Assembly (NCBI RefSeq): GCF_036898095.1
Contig: NC_090729.1
Location: forward strand, 62,339,436 to 62,403,435
Reading direction: 5' to 3'
DNA: 64,000 nt
From: Palaemon carinicauda
Lineage: Eukaryota > Arthropoda > Malacostraca > Decapoda > Palaemonidae
Shown: piece after piece, positions 21,581 through 36,948 of the stretch
Layout of the letters: each line of letters starts with the position of its first letter
Numbering within the stretch: position 1 is the stretch's first letter
Notes under the pieces: generated by a model
Told to the model about the DNA's origin: nothing
Database searches by the model: none
Seen by the model: only the letters and a program-made list of their open reading frames with translations
Program-made: the position numbers and the translations under genes

Positions 21581-22662
21581 CAGCATATAGTGAGTGTTAT
21601 TTCCTTTCCTCTCTGGGCTATTTTAAAGCTACAGCTAAGGTATAGGGGGATAGGATAGGTGGGGGAGAGGAGGGGTGAGTTACGATTGTAAGGATTGGAG
21701 GGAATGGTGTTAAAGTTGAATACAGTGGGAGATGAGAAGAATAGGGGAGACCCAGTAGCTAATTATCTTTCTTTTTCTTTTTTGTAACATCATATGTTTT
21801 GGACTTCCAGGAGGTGGTTTCTCTTGCCAACTTCCGAGGGACTCTTGTGTTTCAATAATTATCTCTTTTCTATGTTTGTTTATTTATTTACGTCTGTCTA
21901 CTTTTGTTTCATTGATTTATTTCAATATTTCGGATTTGGTTTGTCTTGAGCTAAGAAAGGAGCTATCCAAGATTAATAGGGTACAGGGTTACACCGTTTC
22001 ATCGGTACTACACATATTTTCCCCGTCATTGGTAGACGGACTGAGAAAGAAAACAAAACAAAGAAATCAAGCGTTATTATGGGAAGTTCATGCCTGCACT
22101 AATTCTCTTTCACCAAACTTTGAGAGATAAGTCGCCATTCATTATCCAGGTACTAGTGTGTCTCCCACGTTAAAAACAGTTAAGAACCTCATTTTTTTAT
22201 GATTTCATCCATATTTTATGAGCATGAACAATCATTAGCAACCGAAATCATTCAACATTAAAACTAAATTAGAAAATTCTATTTAAATTTATTTATGTAT
22301 AATGAAAGTACACATGAAAAAAGGAGCAAGTACCACTTTTTAAAGCTTTATTTTGGAACTGGCTTTTGATAGTTTTGCATATTTTTGCATTTGATTTCTC
22401 TCAAAAGCGATGTTTTTGATATCATAGGGTACATGCCCCTTTTCGATACCTAGAGCCCCAGGAACTCAACCTTTTCAGTTCCAAAAGTGCGTTTGTCGAA
22501 ACACATTAATGACCGCAGGGACCATAAATTTAAGCTGTTTATTTGGAGGCCACTGCTATGGTTAGTCACCAGATTGGTGGGTAGGGCTGATATTCTGATG
22601 AAACTCTAACTGAAACCAGACACCTCTGACCTTCAATACTTATCGTACTTACTTTACCAACT

Positions 22663-22665
<3 letters not shown>
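21581..22665. other. Intergenic, no gene recognised
   Basis: No domain or repeat recognised. An 84-codon frame at 21876-22130 has no known motif. Confidence 0.55.

Positions 22666-22749
<84 letters not shown>
22666..22749. repeat. (TA)n microsatellite
   Basis: About 42 TA units directly left of the Merlin-like element. A similar array adjoins its right end. Confidence 0.97.
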
Positions 22750-26664
<3,915 letters not shown>

Positions 26665-26790
26665 TTTCCCCCCCGAACTGAAATTCCCCCCGGGAAAAAT
26701 AGCCTAGGATCGATTCCCCCCCCCCCCCCCGGGAAAAGCAGCCCGGGCTGTTATTCCCCCGGGGGGAATTTCAGCCCTAGGATATCCTGG
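26665..26790. repeat. G/C-homopolymer palindromic cluster
   Basis: A 16-bp perfect inverted repeat, TGAAATTCCCCCCGGG at 26679-26694 and its complement at 26758-26773, encloses a C16 run and the palindrome CAGCCCGGGCTG. Each arm is followed by CCTAGGAT (26703-26710, 26776-26783). It stands out from AT-rich surroundings. It may be a small mobile palindrome or a replication-slippage product. Confidence 0.6.
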
Positions 26791-26819
26791 AAGGAGAACC
26801 TATTGCTAAAACTTTTGCC

Positions 26820-28235
26820 AAAATCAATCAGAATCTGGACAACAGTAATTTACCGTTAGTTATATGAAGTGCTAAGGACGATTAGTTTATGCACAGAACT
26901 TACGTCTTTATAGGAATTCTCAACAGAAATTAAGACTGATTATATGATTCATGCCGACAAAGTAGCTGTTACTCTGGAAACTGCAGATGAGGTGATCACT
27001 GATAGTTCACTGGTTGCAATGGTGATTCAAGGACTGCCTTTGGAATTCTTTGCATGAATGGCATAAATTTTAGGTCATTGTAATCTACGAGAGGTCAAGA
27101 AATCACTGATACAAAAACCTAGGATTGCACAGTTTATAGTAAAGTTAAAATGGTAAATGAAAGGTCAAGAACACTTGATGATAGGGCAAAGCCTCCTTTT
27201 GAACTAACACGTTGCGACTTTGCAAGTCCAATCGATCCTAAAGCTTGAGAAGGTTTTAGGTATGCTTTGAATTTCAATGACAAATATTTAGGATTAGTTA
27301 TTGTGTATTTTTTTTTAAAGAATAAGAGTGATACTATCAAGGCCACAAGGTAACTTTTTAGCAGATGTAAGCCCCTATGTTTGTATTTAAAGGTTCAGAT
27401 GTAATTATGGTGGCGAGTTCAAGAATAGAGAGTTCAAAGAGCTCATGGTAGAAAACAAAATAAAGTGGGAAACTTTTCCAGCCATGTGTCCTCATCATAA
27501 TGGATCAGTAGAAAGGCAGTGTAGAACATTATTCGAATTTACGGAAATATTTGTCAATCAATGTCGTTATTTCATCAGCGTATATCAGAAATATGTGTTA
27601 CAATCCTAAATTAGGGGAAACCCCTGTTGAAGCTTTCACTGGATGTAGGCCAAATCTAAGAAATATGTAGCCTATCTGTTTGGTTCTCAGTATTTTGCTC
27701 GTGTGAATGGTAGGAAGGAATTAGATGGTGAAACTGAGGAAGGAGTATTTGTTAGATATGATTAAGGAAGTCCTTTTTATCTGGTATATTATCTTTCTCA
27801 AAACAAAATTAAAAGTCTGGTCTGTGAGGTTTATAGAGAAATTTCTTGACAAATAAAATGTTTATGATGATGAGGATTATTATATCAGAAAAAAATAATG
27901 TCAAATTTGAAACTAGCTTGAGAGAGAATACCGTAGAATCAAATGTTCCTGAACAGCAGGAAGAAATTAATGAACGAAGATACCCTAGATAGAACGTAGT
28001 AGGCCTTAGTACAATAATGATTATGTAGAATGTTTGTCAGATCATGCAAATATAACTAATGATTTTTGTTATATGAGTTATGTACTTCAAACATAGGATG
28101 ATGCTATGAGATACAAAGATTCTAATAAATGAAGAAAAGCTATGGATTCAAATATTGAGCCACGTTTGAGATAAAAAGCAAAGCTGAGATGAATGCAGTT
28201 CGTTGAGACAGAGTAAGCTAGGAATACAGTAGTTT
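26820..28235 (+). pseudogene. Ty1/copia retrotransposon relic: gag and integrase pieces
   Basis: Several plus-strand frames in order resemble a copia polyprotein. Near 26920-27060 lies gag-like sequence (ADEVITDSSLVAMVIQGLP). From 27150 to 27350 comes the start of the integrase core (RAKPPFELTRCDFASPIDP, a shift, then EGFRYALNFNDKYLGLVIVY). From about 27400 to 27560 follows YGGEFKNREFKELM and MCPHHNGSVERQCRTLFE. From 27600 to 27760 follows PKLGETPVEAFTGCRPNL and ETEEGVFVRYD. At 27980-28200 a stretch resembles the pre-RT segment. Protease, RT and RNase H are missing; stops and frameshifts are many. No LTRs were found. Old and inactive. Confidence 0.8.
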
Positions 28236-28443
28236 TTTTTTTTTTTTTTTTTTTTTTTTGACAACCTTGGTGGGTTATTGAATTTTTTCTAGAATTTCAA
28301 TGAGGATATATATAAATAACACCTATGCAGTGGTTCATTAATCATTTTTAAGAACAAATCTATATTATATTGTATTCTTAATTGCTTTTTTGAGTTTTAA
28401 ATATTAAGTTTTAGTTGGTACTTCACTATTCTTTACGAAAAAC

Positions 28444-28514
28444 ACTACGGGCCAACCAAGGGAAAGGCCCGTGCCAACAACAAGTGTTGGCTTTAATACC
28501 CCAACAACAACAAC
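28444..28514 (+). repeat. Isolated LINE 3' end (copy 1 of the double-hairpin tail)
   Basis: About 70 bases nearly identical to the last part of the LINE ending at 36235 (GGGCCAACCAAGGGAAAGGC, then CCGTGCCAACAACAAGTG and TTGGCTTTAATACCCC), followed by (AAC)n. Probably a severely 5'-truncated insertion. The same unit occurs at 43259-43329. Confidence 0.85.
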
Positions 28515-28689
28515 TACGAAAAACATGGAATTTATCTCGAAACATGTAACTTTTGAGGAGTACAGACAGAGTTCTGCTCCTAATAAACAAAAGGACGTTT
28601 TTTAACAAATCGCCTCATTATGACAATTGATATCATCCTCCAGCTTCAAAACTTAAATTTTCCTCCATCATTAGTAGTTAACAGAAAGG

Positions 28690-29110
28690 ACAAATGTGTT
28701 TCCTTACCTAATATTGTATCATATCTCAGAATTTGATAACCTGGAGAAAAAGGGCAGCAGGTCTATCTTGTGCCGACAAATTATCTTGTCTTTTTGATCC
28801 ATTGTCTTCTCTTCCTTCCCCTGCTTCTTCTTCAGTAAATTCTAGGGACTCATAATGTTATTTTTCTTGTCCATTTATTGTCCGTCATTTTCATTATATG
28901 TTCTGCCCATGTCCTTGTCCTTTTCTTACATGTTCTTAGAATATCCACTACAATATTTTGATCTCTTAGTATCAATGTTGCTCTTTTTCTCTCTTAGTAT
29001 TATTCACATCAATATTCTTTCAATAGCTATTTGAAATATGAATAGCCTATGTTCTAAGGCTGCAAGTTTCTGATGCATAAGTTAAAACTGGTAAGACCAT
29101 CTGATTAAGT
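28690..29110 (-). pseudogene. LINE ORF2 C-terminal fragment, RTE-like
   Basis: Reading the minus strand with frameshifts gives a chain like TWAEHIMKMTDNRWTRR, then EEEAGEGKRRQWI. This matches the pattern near the end of many LINE ORF2 proteins (W..H..RM.D.RW…R..RG…RW). A clearly related but divergent fragment lies at 47950-48360 in the same orientation. Stops and shifts show it is a relic. The clade (RTE or relative) is an inference. Confidence 0.6.
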
Positions 29111-30439
29111 ATAAATCCACTTCAGTTTCAGCACGACTAGCGTTAAAACAATTGCAGTTCAGTATGTAGTTATTTTTGCTCTTTTAAAAGTAAAAAAGAA
29201 AAAGATTATCAAAATAATGACCCCATGGTTAGCATATGCAGCACATCCATGTACTGCTTGCAGCGAGATGTTTATTTGTAACCAAAGTAAACCACAGCAG
29301 AGCAAAAACAATTAGAAGGACCTTTTATAAATCCTGGATAGTTATAATACTCCAACTTCCCGCTACTAACATACACAATAATTTTTTTTTTCTAGTTATC
29401 TTGTGTTTATTATGCACTTCTTACCATCACTAATGCTGGAAATCACTCGTTATTGTTTTTTTTTTTCTTTTTTTCGCCATCCACAGTCCAGTGCCCACTA
29501 GGATCTTTCATAATTGTTATTACCGCATATGGCAGGTGATGTTAAGACAAATACTAACTTACTTTATTTTGATGGCAGCTTTCCGGTCCCATATTGGTAA
29601 AACGAAAATTAAGATTTCTTACATTTGTTTATTAGTATATGTATATATGTATTTATTGAAGTAAGGAGGACTTTTCTCTTAAACTATTAAAATAACTAGT
29701 TAAATTACATTTATATGCTTGGTACCATCTAAGTCCTGCTTGCTTACTACGAGCTAAGTAATTAGCTAACAAGCCTTCTAATCACGCCATTTTCTCCTTA
29801 CTTGGGAGGTTCATGGAGATACCCAAGTCAGTCTGGCCTAGCAAACCATACCGTCCATATCTTCACTGGCAGTATTTGGGCACGAAGATTTGAGCTGCTA
29901 GATTCGTGCTTCAAGATTTTTATCATTGAATTTGTGCTGTGCTGCTATTTTACCGAACCATATTTGGGTTGAGAGATTCAAGTGTTTCCGCATTGACGAA
30001 GTTATTCAACATGAACTAACTTTCCTTAATTTGGACTCTGAGCTTCCTTCGTCATGAAACTTTAAACTTCGAGGGCTTTCGACTCGTCTCATAGCTTGCA
30101 TGGATAAAGGTGAGAACCAAGCATTGTTAGGGGTTTCGTAATGTCTAATGGTAATCATTATCCGTTGCCTTAAGCCTTCAAAGCACCAATATGAAAATAA
30201 ACTCCTTCCTCTCTGATAGATATATATATTGTGTACTATTAAACTAATTTTGATATTAGCTTCTCATATTGATTTGTTCTATTTGTACAATACTTTTGCT
30301 TAGGTATAATTGGTGAAGCTAGGTCGTCCTGGGTTATCAGCCTGCTCTAATAATAATAGGATAGTCAGTGTTCTACCCATATAACTAACAAAATTGTTTT
30401 AATTCCAGATTCTTTATTTCACTTTTTACGACTTCCACT
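29111..30439. other. Intergenic, no gene recognised
   Basis: AT-rich. The right part may hold the 5' end of the LINE that follows, whose exact start I cannot place. Confidence 0.5.
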
Positions 30440-30466
30440 ATAACTTTGCTTGGGGCCTTAGGGCTT

Positions 30467-30487
30467 AAAGGGTTGGACAACCCCACC
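30467..30487 (+). repeat. Hairpin motif shared by LINE leader and 3' UTR
   Basis: AAAGGGTTGGACAACCCCAC plus C occurs here, 24 bases before ORF1, and again at 35968-35988. GGGTTG…CAACCC can form a 6-bp stem. The flanks are similar too (CTTAGGG…TAAAGGG and CCTAGGG…TAAAGGG). Confidence 0.75.
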
Positions 30488-30510
30488 AGGCACACTGTCT
30501 GTCTTTCTGT

Positions 30511-32157
30511 ATGATCTCTGATGATCTACTCACCCTTCTTCAAATCAAGGACTTATCTTGGAGATCAGCAAATGAACTATATGAAATCGTGCTAGAAGCC
30601 CTGGGCACTGGTGAAATGGAGATGAACCCTGACCTGCAACCCTGTCTAACAGAACTGGAAATGGAAGCCGAACAGGAACGAATGAACAAGGAAGGAGAAC
30701 GGATGGAACGTGACCGCATGGAACGAGAACGGATGGACCAGGACCAGGACCAAACAAACCGCAAAAGGACAAATATTGACAACGACTCTGATGGAGAAGG
30801 AAACCTACCTTGGCAGGAAGTAAGGAGAAAGAAGAAACTTCCTAAAAGGAACCAACCAAGGAATGATGTGCCTACCCAGCAAGAGAACCTCACCGTAGGA
30901 AGCAACAACCAGCCAGCTAGAGAGAGAGAGAATAAGACCTATTTCTTCAGGGTCTTAGCTGGAAACCCATCAGAGGCCTTCAAGGCTATTGCTGCTTTTG
31001 AAAATAAACATAAAAATATACAAATGATTGCCAAACCAAACAGGCAAGGACAGTGGACCATATCTGCTAAGGACACAAGAGCCCTGATAACCCTACGGAG
31101 CACCTCAGACATTAGGCTACTAGAGCTTAAAGAGGAGGAAAAATTAAAAAAAGCAGTTGTGGTTGGCTACCCAACTGACATGATAGAAAGCCACCTATTA
31201 AAATTACCTAACATCACTGCAGCAGAACGCATGAAGAACAAGGCAGGCTTCCTTACCAAAGCCATACTAGTAACATTTAAGGGTCCACACCCAAGAAGAG
31301 TTGATCTAGGCATCTTCGGCAGCTTCAGGGTCAACAAGTATTACCCTGATCCCCTCAGATGCTACAGCTGCCAGAAGTATGGGCATCACAAGGACCAATG
31401 CCAAGCAAAGGTCCCAACCTGTGCTGTCTGCAGCCTTAAGCACCCCACACAGGAGTGCATTGACAAGAAGGCTGCTGGAATACCCACTGTAAAGAAGTGC
31501 TCTAATTGCAAGAAAGGGCATACAGCAATGGCCTGGGGATGCCCTGAAAGGGTAGCAAGGGTAATTGCTGCCCTCCCCAAAGACAAAAGGGACCCATCAA
31601 GAGGAAGAGCGGCCCCCAAACCTCTACCCAGGAGGAGATTCTACACCCAGGAGGAGCTAAGCAGGCACTCCAACTCCAGAACCAGATCATTATCAAAACC
31701 CAGAGCCAGATCTACCTCCAGGGCTCCAACTGAAGGACCAAAACCACTGCCCAGGACCATCTTCATAAAGACCACGGTCCTAAAGGATAAACTGACTGAA
31801 CTAGTCACACAGGCCGTGACTGGAAAAATCAATACTGAGACAATTGCAGCCAGCATTGAACAAGTCCTAAATGACTTGCTCTCCAAGAATAAGTCCTCCC
31901 AATCCCCCTCTCTTGCTATCCAGGAGATCACTTCTCACTCCTCACCAACCACACCTACCATTCCATCACCTCAATCACCTGTACCTTCCACATCCTTCAC
32001 TTCAATCCCCGCACCTATCATACCACTCACCCCATCCATCATCCCATCATCCACGCTCACCCCATCCACCTCATTCACTTCATCCTCCGAGGTCAAGGCA
32101 ATTGCCTTTGCCCCTAGGGACCCAAGACAGTACTCTTCAACCTACACCATTGAGTAA
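30511..32157 (+). CDS. LINE ORF1 protein (gag-like, three zinc knuckles)
   Basis: 548 codons, uninterrupted. ORF1 proteins bind the element RNA and escort it. Residues 45-90 are a highly charged Glu/Arg/Met repeat likely to form a coiled coil. A central domain (about 145-270) resembles the RNA-recognition-like fold of arthropod LINE ORF1. Three Cys/His knuckles follow near 280-345 (CYSCQKYGHHKDQC, CAVCSLKHPTQEC, CSNCKKGHTAMAWGC). The tail is Ser/Arg-, then Ser/Pro/Thr-rich. The ATG at 30511 is the first in phase. It ends four bases past the start of the ORF2 open phase. The only intact gene of this element. Confidence 0.9.
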   Translation: MISDDLLTLLQIKDLSWRSANELYEIVLEALGTGEMEMNPDLQPCLTELEMEAEQERMNKEGERMERDRMERERMDQDQDQTNRKRTNIDNDSDGEGNLPWQEVRRKKKLPKRNQPRNDVPTQQENLTVGSNNQPARERENKTYFFRVLAGNPSEAFKAIAAFENKHKNIQMIAKPNRQGQWTISAKDTRALITLRSTSDIRLLELKEEEKLKKAVVVGYPTDMIESHLLKLPNITAAERMKNKAGFLTKAILVTFKGPHPRRVDLGIFGSFRVNKYYPDPLRCYSCQKYGHHKDQCQAKVPTCAVCSLKHPTQECIDKKAAGIPTVKKCSNCKKGHTAMAWGCPERVARVIAALPKDKRDPSRGRAAPKPLPRRRFYTQEELSRHSNSRTRSLSKPRARSTSRAPTEGPKPLPRTIFIKTTVLKDKLTELVTQAVTGKINTETIAASIEQVLNDLLSKNKSSQSPSLAIQEITSHSSPTTPTIPSPQSPVPSTSFTSIPAPIIPLTPSIIPSSTLTPSTSFTSSSEVKAIAFAPRDPRQYSSTYTIE

Positions 32158-35100
32158 GAGTTCTGAACTGGAACTCAGCCGGTGTTAGATCAAAGATCTC
32201 CTCCCTAATTGCAGTATGCAAAACTGAGAATGTAGATGTCATCCTGCTACAAGAAACCAATCTTCCAGCAGGAAAGAAACTAAAAATCCCAGGTTACAAT
32301 GCCTACATCGCACCACAGATAGGCACAGACAGAGGCCTAGCTACATTAGTTAAAACTAGCATACCAACAACAAGGTTACACAACCCTATTCCTTGTGGCA
32401 CCAACATAGAGACACTAGCAGTAACAATAACATTACTGAATCAAAAAATAGACATATACAACATATACAGAAAATTACATAGGGAGGATACTGGAGAGTT
32501 ACAACTAACTCAACTCTTTGCTCACACAGAAAGAACACCAACAATTATCTGCGGGGATTTTAATGCACATCACCCCATACTATCATCCCCATCAATGACA
32601 AACCCCTCAGGGGAACACATAGCTTTCGCCCTGGATGAATTTGAAGGAGTCTCCCTCCTAAACACAGGGCAACCTACACACATAAGAGGTGGTAGACTGG
32701 ATCTGACTTTTGCCACAACAGCCATAAGACATCTAACCAAGTGGCAAGTACACTCAACCCTGATAAGTGATCACTTTGCCACAGTCACAGAATTGGACTT
32801 GCAACAACTACCTCCAATCCCACCACCCCCACCAAGATGGAACCAGGACCTAGCAGACTGGGTCTGCTTTCAAACAACCATAGAGGAATGGGCAATCAGC
32901 TACGTTCCTCCAGAGGACACAGATCAACTAGAAAAAGACCTAGTTGAGGCCTTTCACAATGCAGCCAACAGAGCTATGCCACTAAAAACAACACAAGGTA
33001 GTTACACTTACAAAGACTCCTGGTACTACTGCCCAGAAGTCAGAAGACTAAAAACCAGACTAAACAGAGTCACAAAAATATACAGAAGAAGATCCACAGT
33101 AGAAAACAGAGAGCTACTACAAACAGTCAGAACTGAAACAAATTAAAGAATCCATGAAATCAGAATTGAAAAATGGATGGAATGGTGTTCAAGCCTGTCA
33201 GGATACACCACTCTAACTCAGCTTTGGAAATGGCTAGGCAGAGTAGCCGGAAAAAAGAGGAAGACACCAATTGCCACACACCCACACCCACATGAGGAGG
33301 CTGAAAGAATTGCAACATCCTTTGCAAACAGAACACTGTCAATCAATCTCTCCCCTGAAACCAGAATGCAACAAGAACAACTGGCGCCATCCAGATGGGA
33401 AGAGATCAACACAGCCTGCCTTCAGCAGGATGACACAGACACCCCATACATAGTTGAGGAGTTAAGAGCAGTACAAAAGACAGGGAAAGACACTGCACCA
33501 GGAGCTGACAAAATCACCTACACAATGATCAAACACATGGGTCCAGCAGGAGAAACTGCGTTCCTAAGATTACTAAACAAAACACACCTAGAGCACACAA
33601 GGCCTCAAACCTGGAGACAACAAGATACACAGCCAATCCCCAAGCCAAAGGATCCAACAAATCCTAGGCCAATAGCCTTGGTATCCTGTATAGAAAAAAC
33701 AGGAGAAAAAATGATCTTAAACAGATTAAAGTATAAAATTGGCCCCCTAAACAAGCAGCTATATGCATATCAGGAGGGAATTGGTACCTCTGAATGCATC
33801 ACAGATGTATTAAGCTGCATAAATCAGAACAAGGCAACAATAGTCTTCATAGACTTTGAAAAGGCCTTCGAGCTTGCAAGCCCAGTTGCAGTGCTGCAAT
33901 CAGTAGCTAAAAAAGGAGTCAAAGGACACCTACTAGCATGGACTAAAAACTACATGCTAGGAAGGCAAGCCAGAGTCAAATTTCAAGGAGTGATATCCAC
34001 ATATCATGAATTGGAAAATGGTACGCCACAAGGAGGAATTCTAAGCCCCCTCCTTTTCAACATCCTCATGGAAAATATAGCCTCACTTCAGCTACCAGAA
34101 GGAGTAAATATATTTATCTATGCAGATGATGTATGTGTAATAGCTCGAGGGCCAGTCAGGACAATAAAATGCAAAGAGCACTCAATTCCATCAGCCACAA
34201 ATCCAATGAGCTTGGACTAAAAATTAACATTGCCAAAACAAAAGCAATGACAATCAAAGCCCCAAACCCCGTACAACCACTCACAATAGGAATGGAACCC
34301 TAGGAATGGGTGGACAGATACACATACCTCGGGGTAATAATAGACAAACAGCTCACTTTCAAGCAAGAGATAAAATATCTCAAGGAAAGAACAAATGCCA
34401 GAAATACAGCTATGAGATATATGTGCAGGCTCAATGATGGAGCTAATGAACACGTCCAAAAGAAATATTATCTAGCCTGTTCCAGATCATTAGTAGACTA
34501 TGCCGCCCCAACACTCCTGGGACTAACAGATCTACAAAAAAGCACAATTGAAGTGATTCAAAACAATGCCATGAGGCTCATGTTGGGAGCCCCAATGTGG
34601 ACAAGACTGTGCAACCTAAGGTTGGAAACCGGACTACCAACCCTTGAAGACAGAATTGCACTAAGAAATGCAAGCATAGTTGCAAAGATGTTCCTGTCAG
34701 ACAGAGACTCAATCACCAAAAGAAGAGTAAGAGAGGAACTATCCAAACATCCTGAAGTGCAAACCCCAAATTCTTATGGCAAAGACCATAGCAATAACAT
34801 CAAGAGACTTGGCCTTACAGAAACAATCCTACAACTAAAACCTGACACAGCACAAAGTACAATACACATTCCACCATGGAAAAAACAAGTTGCTAAATTC
34901 AACTACACGAAACTCCCAAGGGCAAAAGAAAACTGCACAATAGAAGAACTTAGAAACGCAGCAGAAGCAGCTATAACCTCTGTAGAAACAACAGGGGCAC
35001 AGATCTACTGTACTGATGGTACAGTAGATCCTGGAACCCAAACAGCAGGAGCGGCAGCTCACTCCTGCAAGTTCACAGCTTGCTGGAGAACAACCAATAA

Positions 35101-35890
35101 TGTCTCCACCCTGCAGACAGAGCTTGTCGCAATACAGCAAGCATTAAAATACTCTATTGAAAATGAGGAAGGACCAGTAGTCATCCATACTGATTCACGA
35201 TCCTCAGTGCAGGCCCTACAGCAGGACAAAAACAAAGAAAACAAATCCCTGATAGCGGACATTAAAATCCTCTTACATCAACACAATGATAGAAACAGAC
35301 TAGTAACTATAAACTGGATCCCCAGTCACATCGGGATACCAGGGAATGAAAAGGCTGATGAGCTAGCCAAAAGCACCAAACACATTCACAATGTACAGGT
35401 GCACATACAGCCTGCACTGCAACAAATCAAAAGCAAAATAAAGACACAGCTCAAGGACAACCTAATCAAGGAACTACATATGAGGATAGAGGATGGCTCT
35501 CCCTCTGCAACATGGTACAAATGGGCATTGGAACTAGAACCCCCTCCCATAGACAGATACACCCCAAGAAAACTGGCAGTATGTATACACAGACTCCGGC
35601 TGGGTTACAAAGCAAACTGGGAACTCCTAGATGACATCCAGAGAAGGTGTGAACACTGTGATGTCATACCACAACAAGCCCTCCTGCACTATCTACTAGA
35701 ATGCAGAGAAACAGCACAGCTACGAAGTGATCTACTTGTAGACACCAACACACCACATGCCATGAAAGAGGCAGCCACACTGGCAAAAGCAATTGTCGAA
35801 AGCATAGACACATGCACAGTTGCTTTCAACACTACCTCCACCAAGGTAAGACCTCCTCATTCCATGCACCATCTCATCCCCTCATTGTAA
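32154..35890 (+). pseudogene. LINE ORF2: endonuclease, RT, RNase H, broken
   Basis: Endonuclease (32154-32810): LNWNSAG, LLQETN, CGDFNAHH and LISDHF carry the APE active-site residues. RT (about 33450-34210): IVFIDFEKAFE, NGTPQGGILSPLLFN and IYADD. RNase H (about 34990-35380): YCTDGTV, LQTELVAI, IHTDSRSS, SHIGIPGNEKADELA. C-terminal finger CEHC…H….C near 35650-35705. Breaks: TAA at 33144-33146, where a short stretch reads better in another phase (paired shifts between about 33110 and 33175), a frameshift near 34168, and TAG at 34301-34303. No ATG lies at the start: the phase opens right after a TGA at 32151 overlapping the ORF1 end. It would cut target DNA and prime reverse transcription there. 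Confidence 0.9.
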
Positions 35891-36169
35891 GGCTCTATTC
35901 ACATCACCCCCTTTCACTTCTCAACTAATCTACCACTAAAAATCTCTCTGCAGGGACCCTAGGGAGTAAAGGGTTGGACAACCCCACCTGCACAATTTTT
36001 CTCTAATCTTCAAAAGCCTTACACCCCTACTTTTCAAACTACCACTATCCGAGAAATGATGGCCCTCTACCACAACCACCATCATCCTTACCCTATCCAC
36101 ATCTTTTTCTACTACTAAAAACCTTTCAAATTTCCATTAATGCAACTACCTTAAAAATTTTTACAGATC

Positions 36170-36235
36170 ACCTATGGGCCAACCAAGGGAAAGGCCCGTG
36201 CCAACAACAAGTGTTGGCTTTAATACCCCAACAAC
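36170..36235 (+). ncRNA. LINE 3' terminal double hairpin
   Basis: GGGCC…GGCCC and GCCAACA…TGTTGGC form two stems in the last 66 bases, followed by TTTAATACCCC and an AAC tail. Such 3' structures are commonly what LINE reverse transcriptases recognise; that role here is inferred from its conservation at two other loci. It is a structured part of the LINE RNA, not a separate gene. Confidence 0.7.
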
Positions 36236-36948
36236 ATTCATCTTTCGTATTTATATTACTGGTAAGACTTTATATTAGATTTAATTCGAAGGATGAATGT
36301 TATAGTGAATACATTATACAAAATTATATTGCTTATATTTATAGCTTCAGGATATTGTTTGATGTCAGAATGTATTTCATTTTCCAGGATATCATTTATC
36401 CATATGTTTAATTGAAGTGGCTTTGTCCGAGGATAAATAACCGGTTTCTTACATTGGCAAACACTTCCAACATTATCGGTAATTGCTTATTAAGTTTATA
36501 TAGATTATATATGCAATTTACGATTTATTCATATATACTTTTTTCAAATTGAATTTATGTAATTTCCTTTCTTTTATTATATCTTGATATATTCCTTTTT
36601 GTTGTTTATACAGGTGAGGTTGGAAAAGCTGAAAGTAGTTTGGAAATTACCCCTAGATATAACCACCTTCAAGCTATAGGAGTAGACAATTTATAGCATT
36701 TTTACGTCTCTGAAATGTTTATAATAAATTTGGTGAATTGTGTTGAAGAGTTTTCCTAACTACCATTGTAAATGTTCAAATTTCAGCTTTGCAGGGGAAC
36801 CCCACTCTCTACAGGACCTCCACTGTCATTTTACCTTGTTCGTTCAGAGTATCTAACGTTTCATAATGGGTATTGTTCATTTACTGTTAAATCGTCATTG
36901 TCAAAAGACTCTTGAAATAAGAAAGTCTACAGTTTCCTCTAGTGAGTC
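36236..36948. other. Intergenic, no gene recognised
   Basis: AT-rich spacer between the LINE 3' end and the piggyBac-like element. Confidence 0.55.

Larger units (their letters stand above)
30440..36235 (+). mobile_element. Near full-length LINE, I/Jockey group with RNase H
   Basis: A non-LTR retrotransposon with ORF1 (30511-32157, intact) and ORF2 (32154-35890, broken) holding APE-type endonuclease, reverse transcriptase, RNase H and a C-terminal CCHC finger. RNase H plus this finger place it with the I-type branch of the I/Jockey group rather than Jockey itself; exact clade not decided. The 3' end is a 66-bp block with two hairpins and an AAC-rich tail. A 21-bp hairpin motif occurs in both the 5' leader (30467-30487) and the 3' UTR (35968-35988). 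The left boundary is approximate and no target duplication was identified. Confidence 0.88.

Noticed and set aside
31871..32188. His/Pro/Ser-rich 105-codon frame at the end of LINE ORF1
   Set aside because: Alternative phase of the Ser/Pro/Thr-rich ORF1 tail; it does not lead into ORF2.
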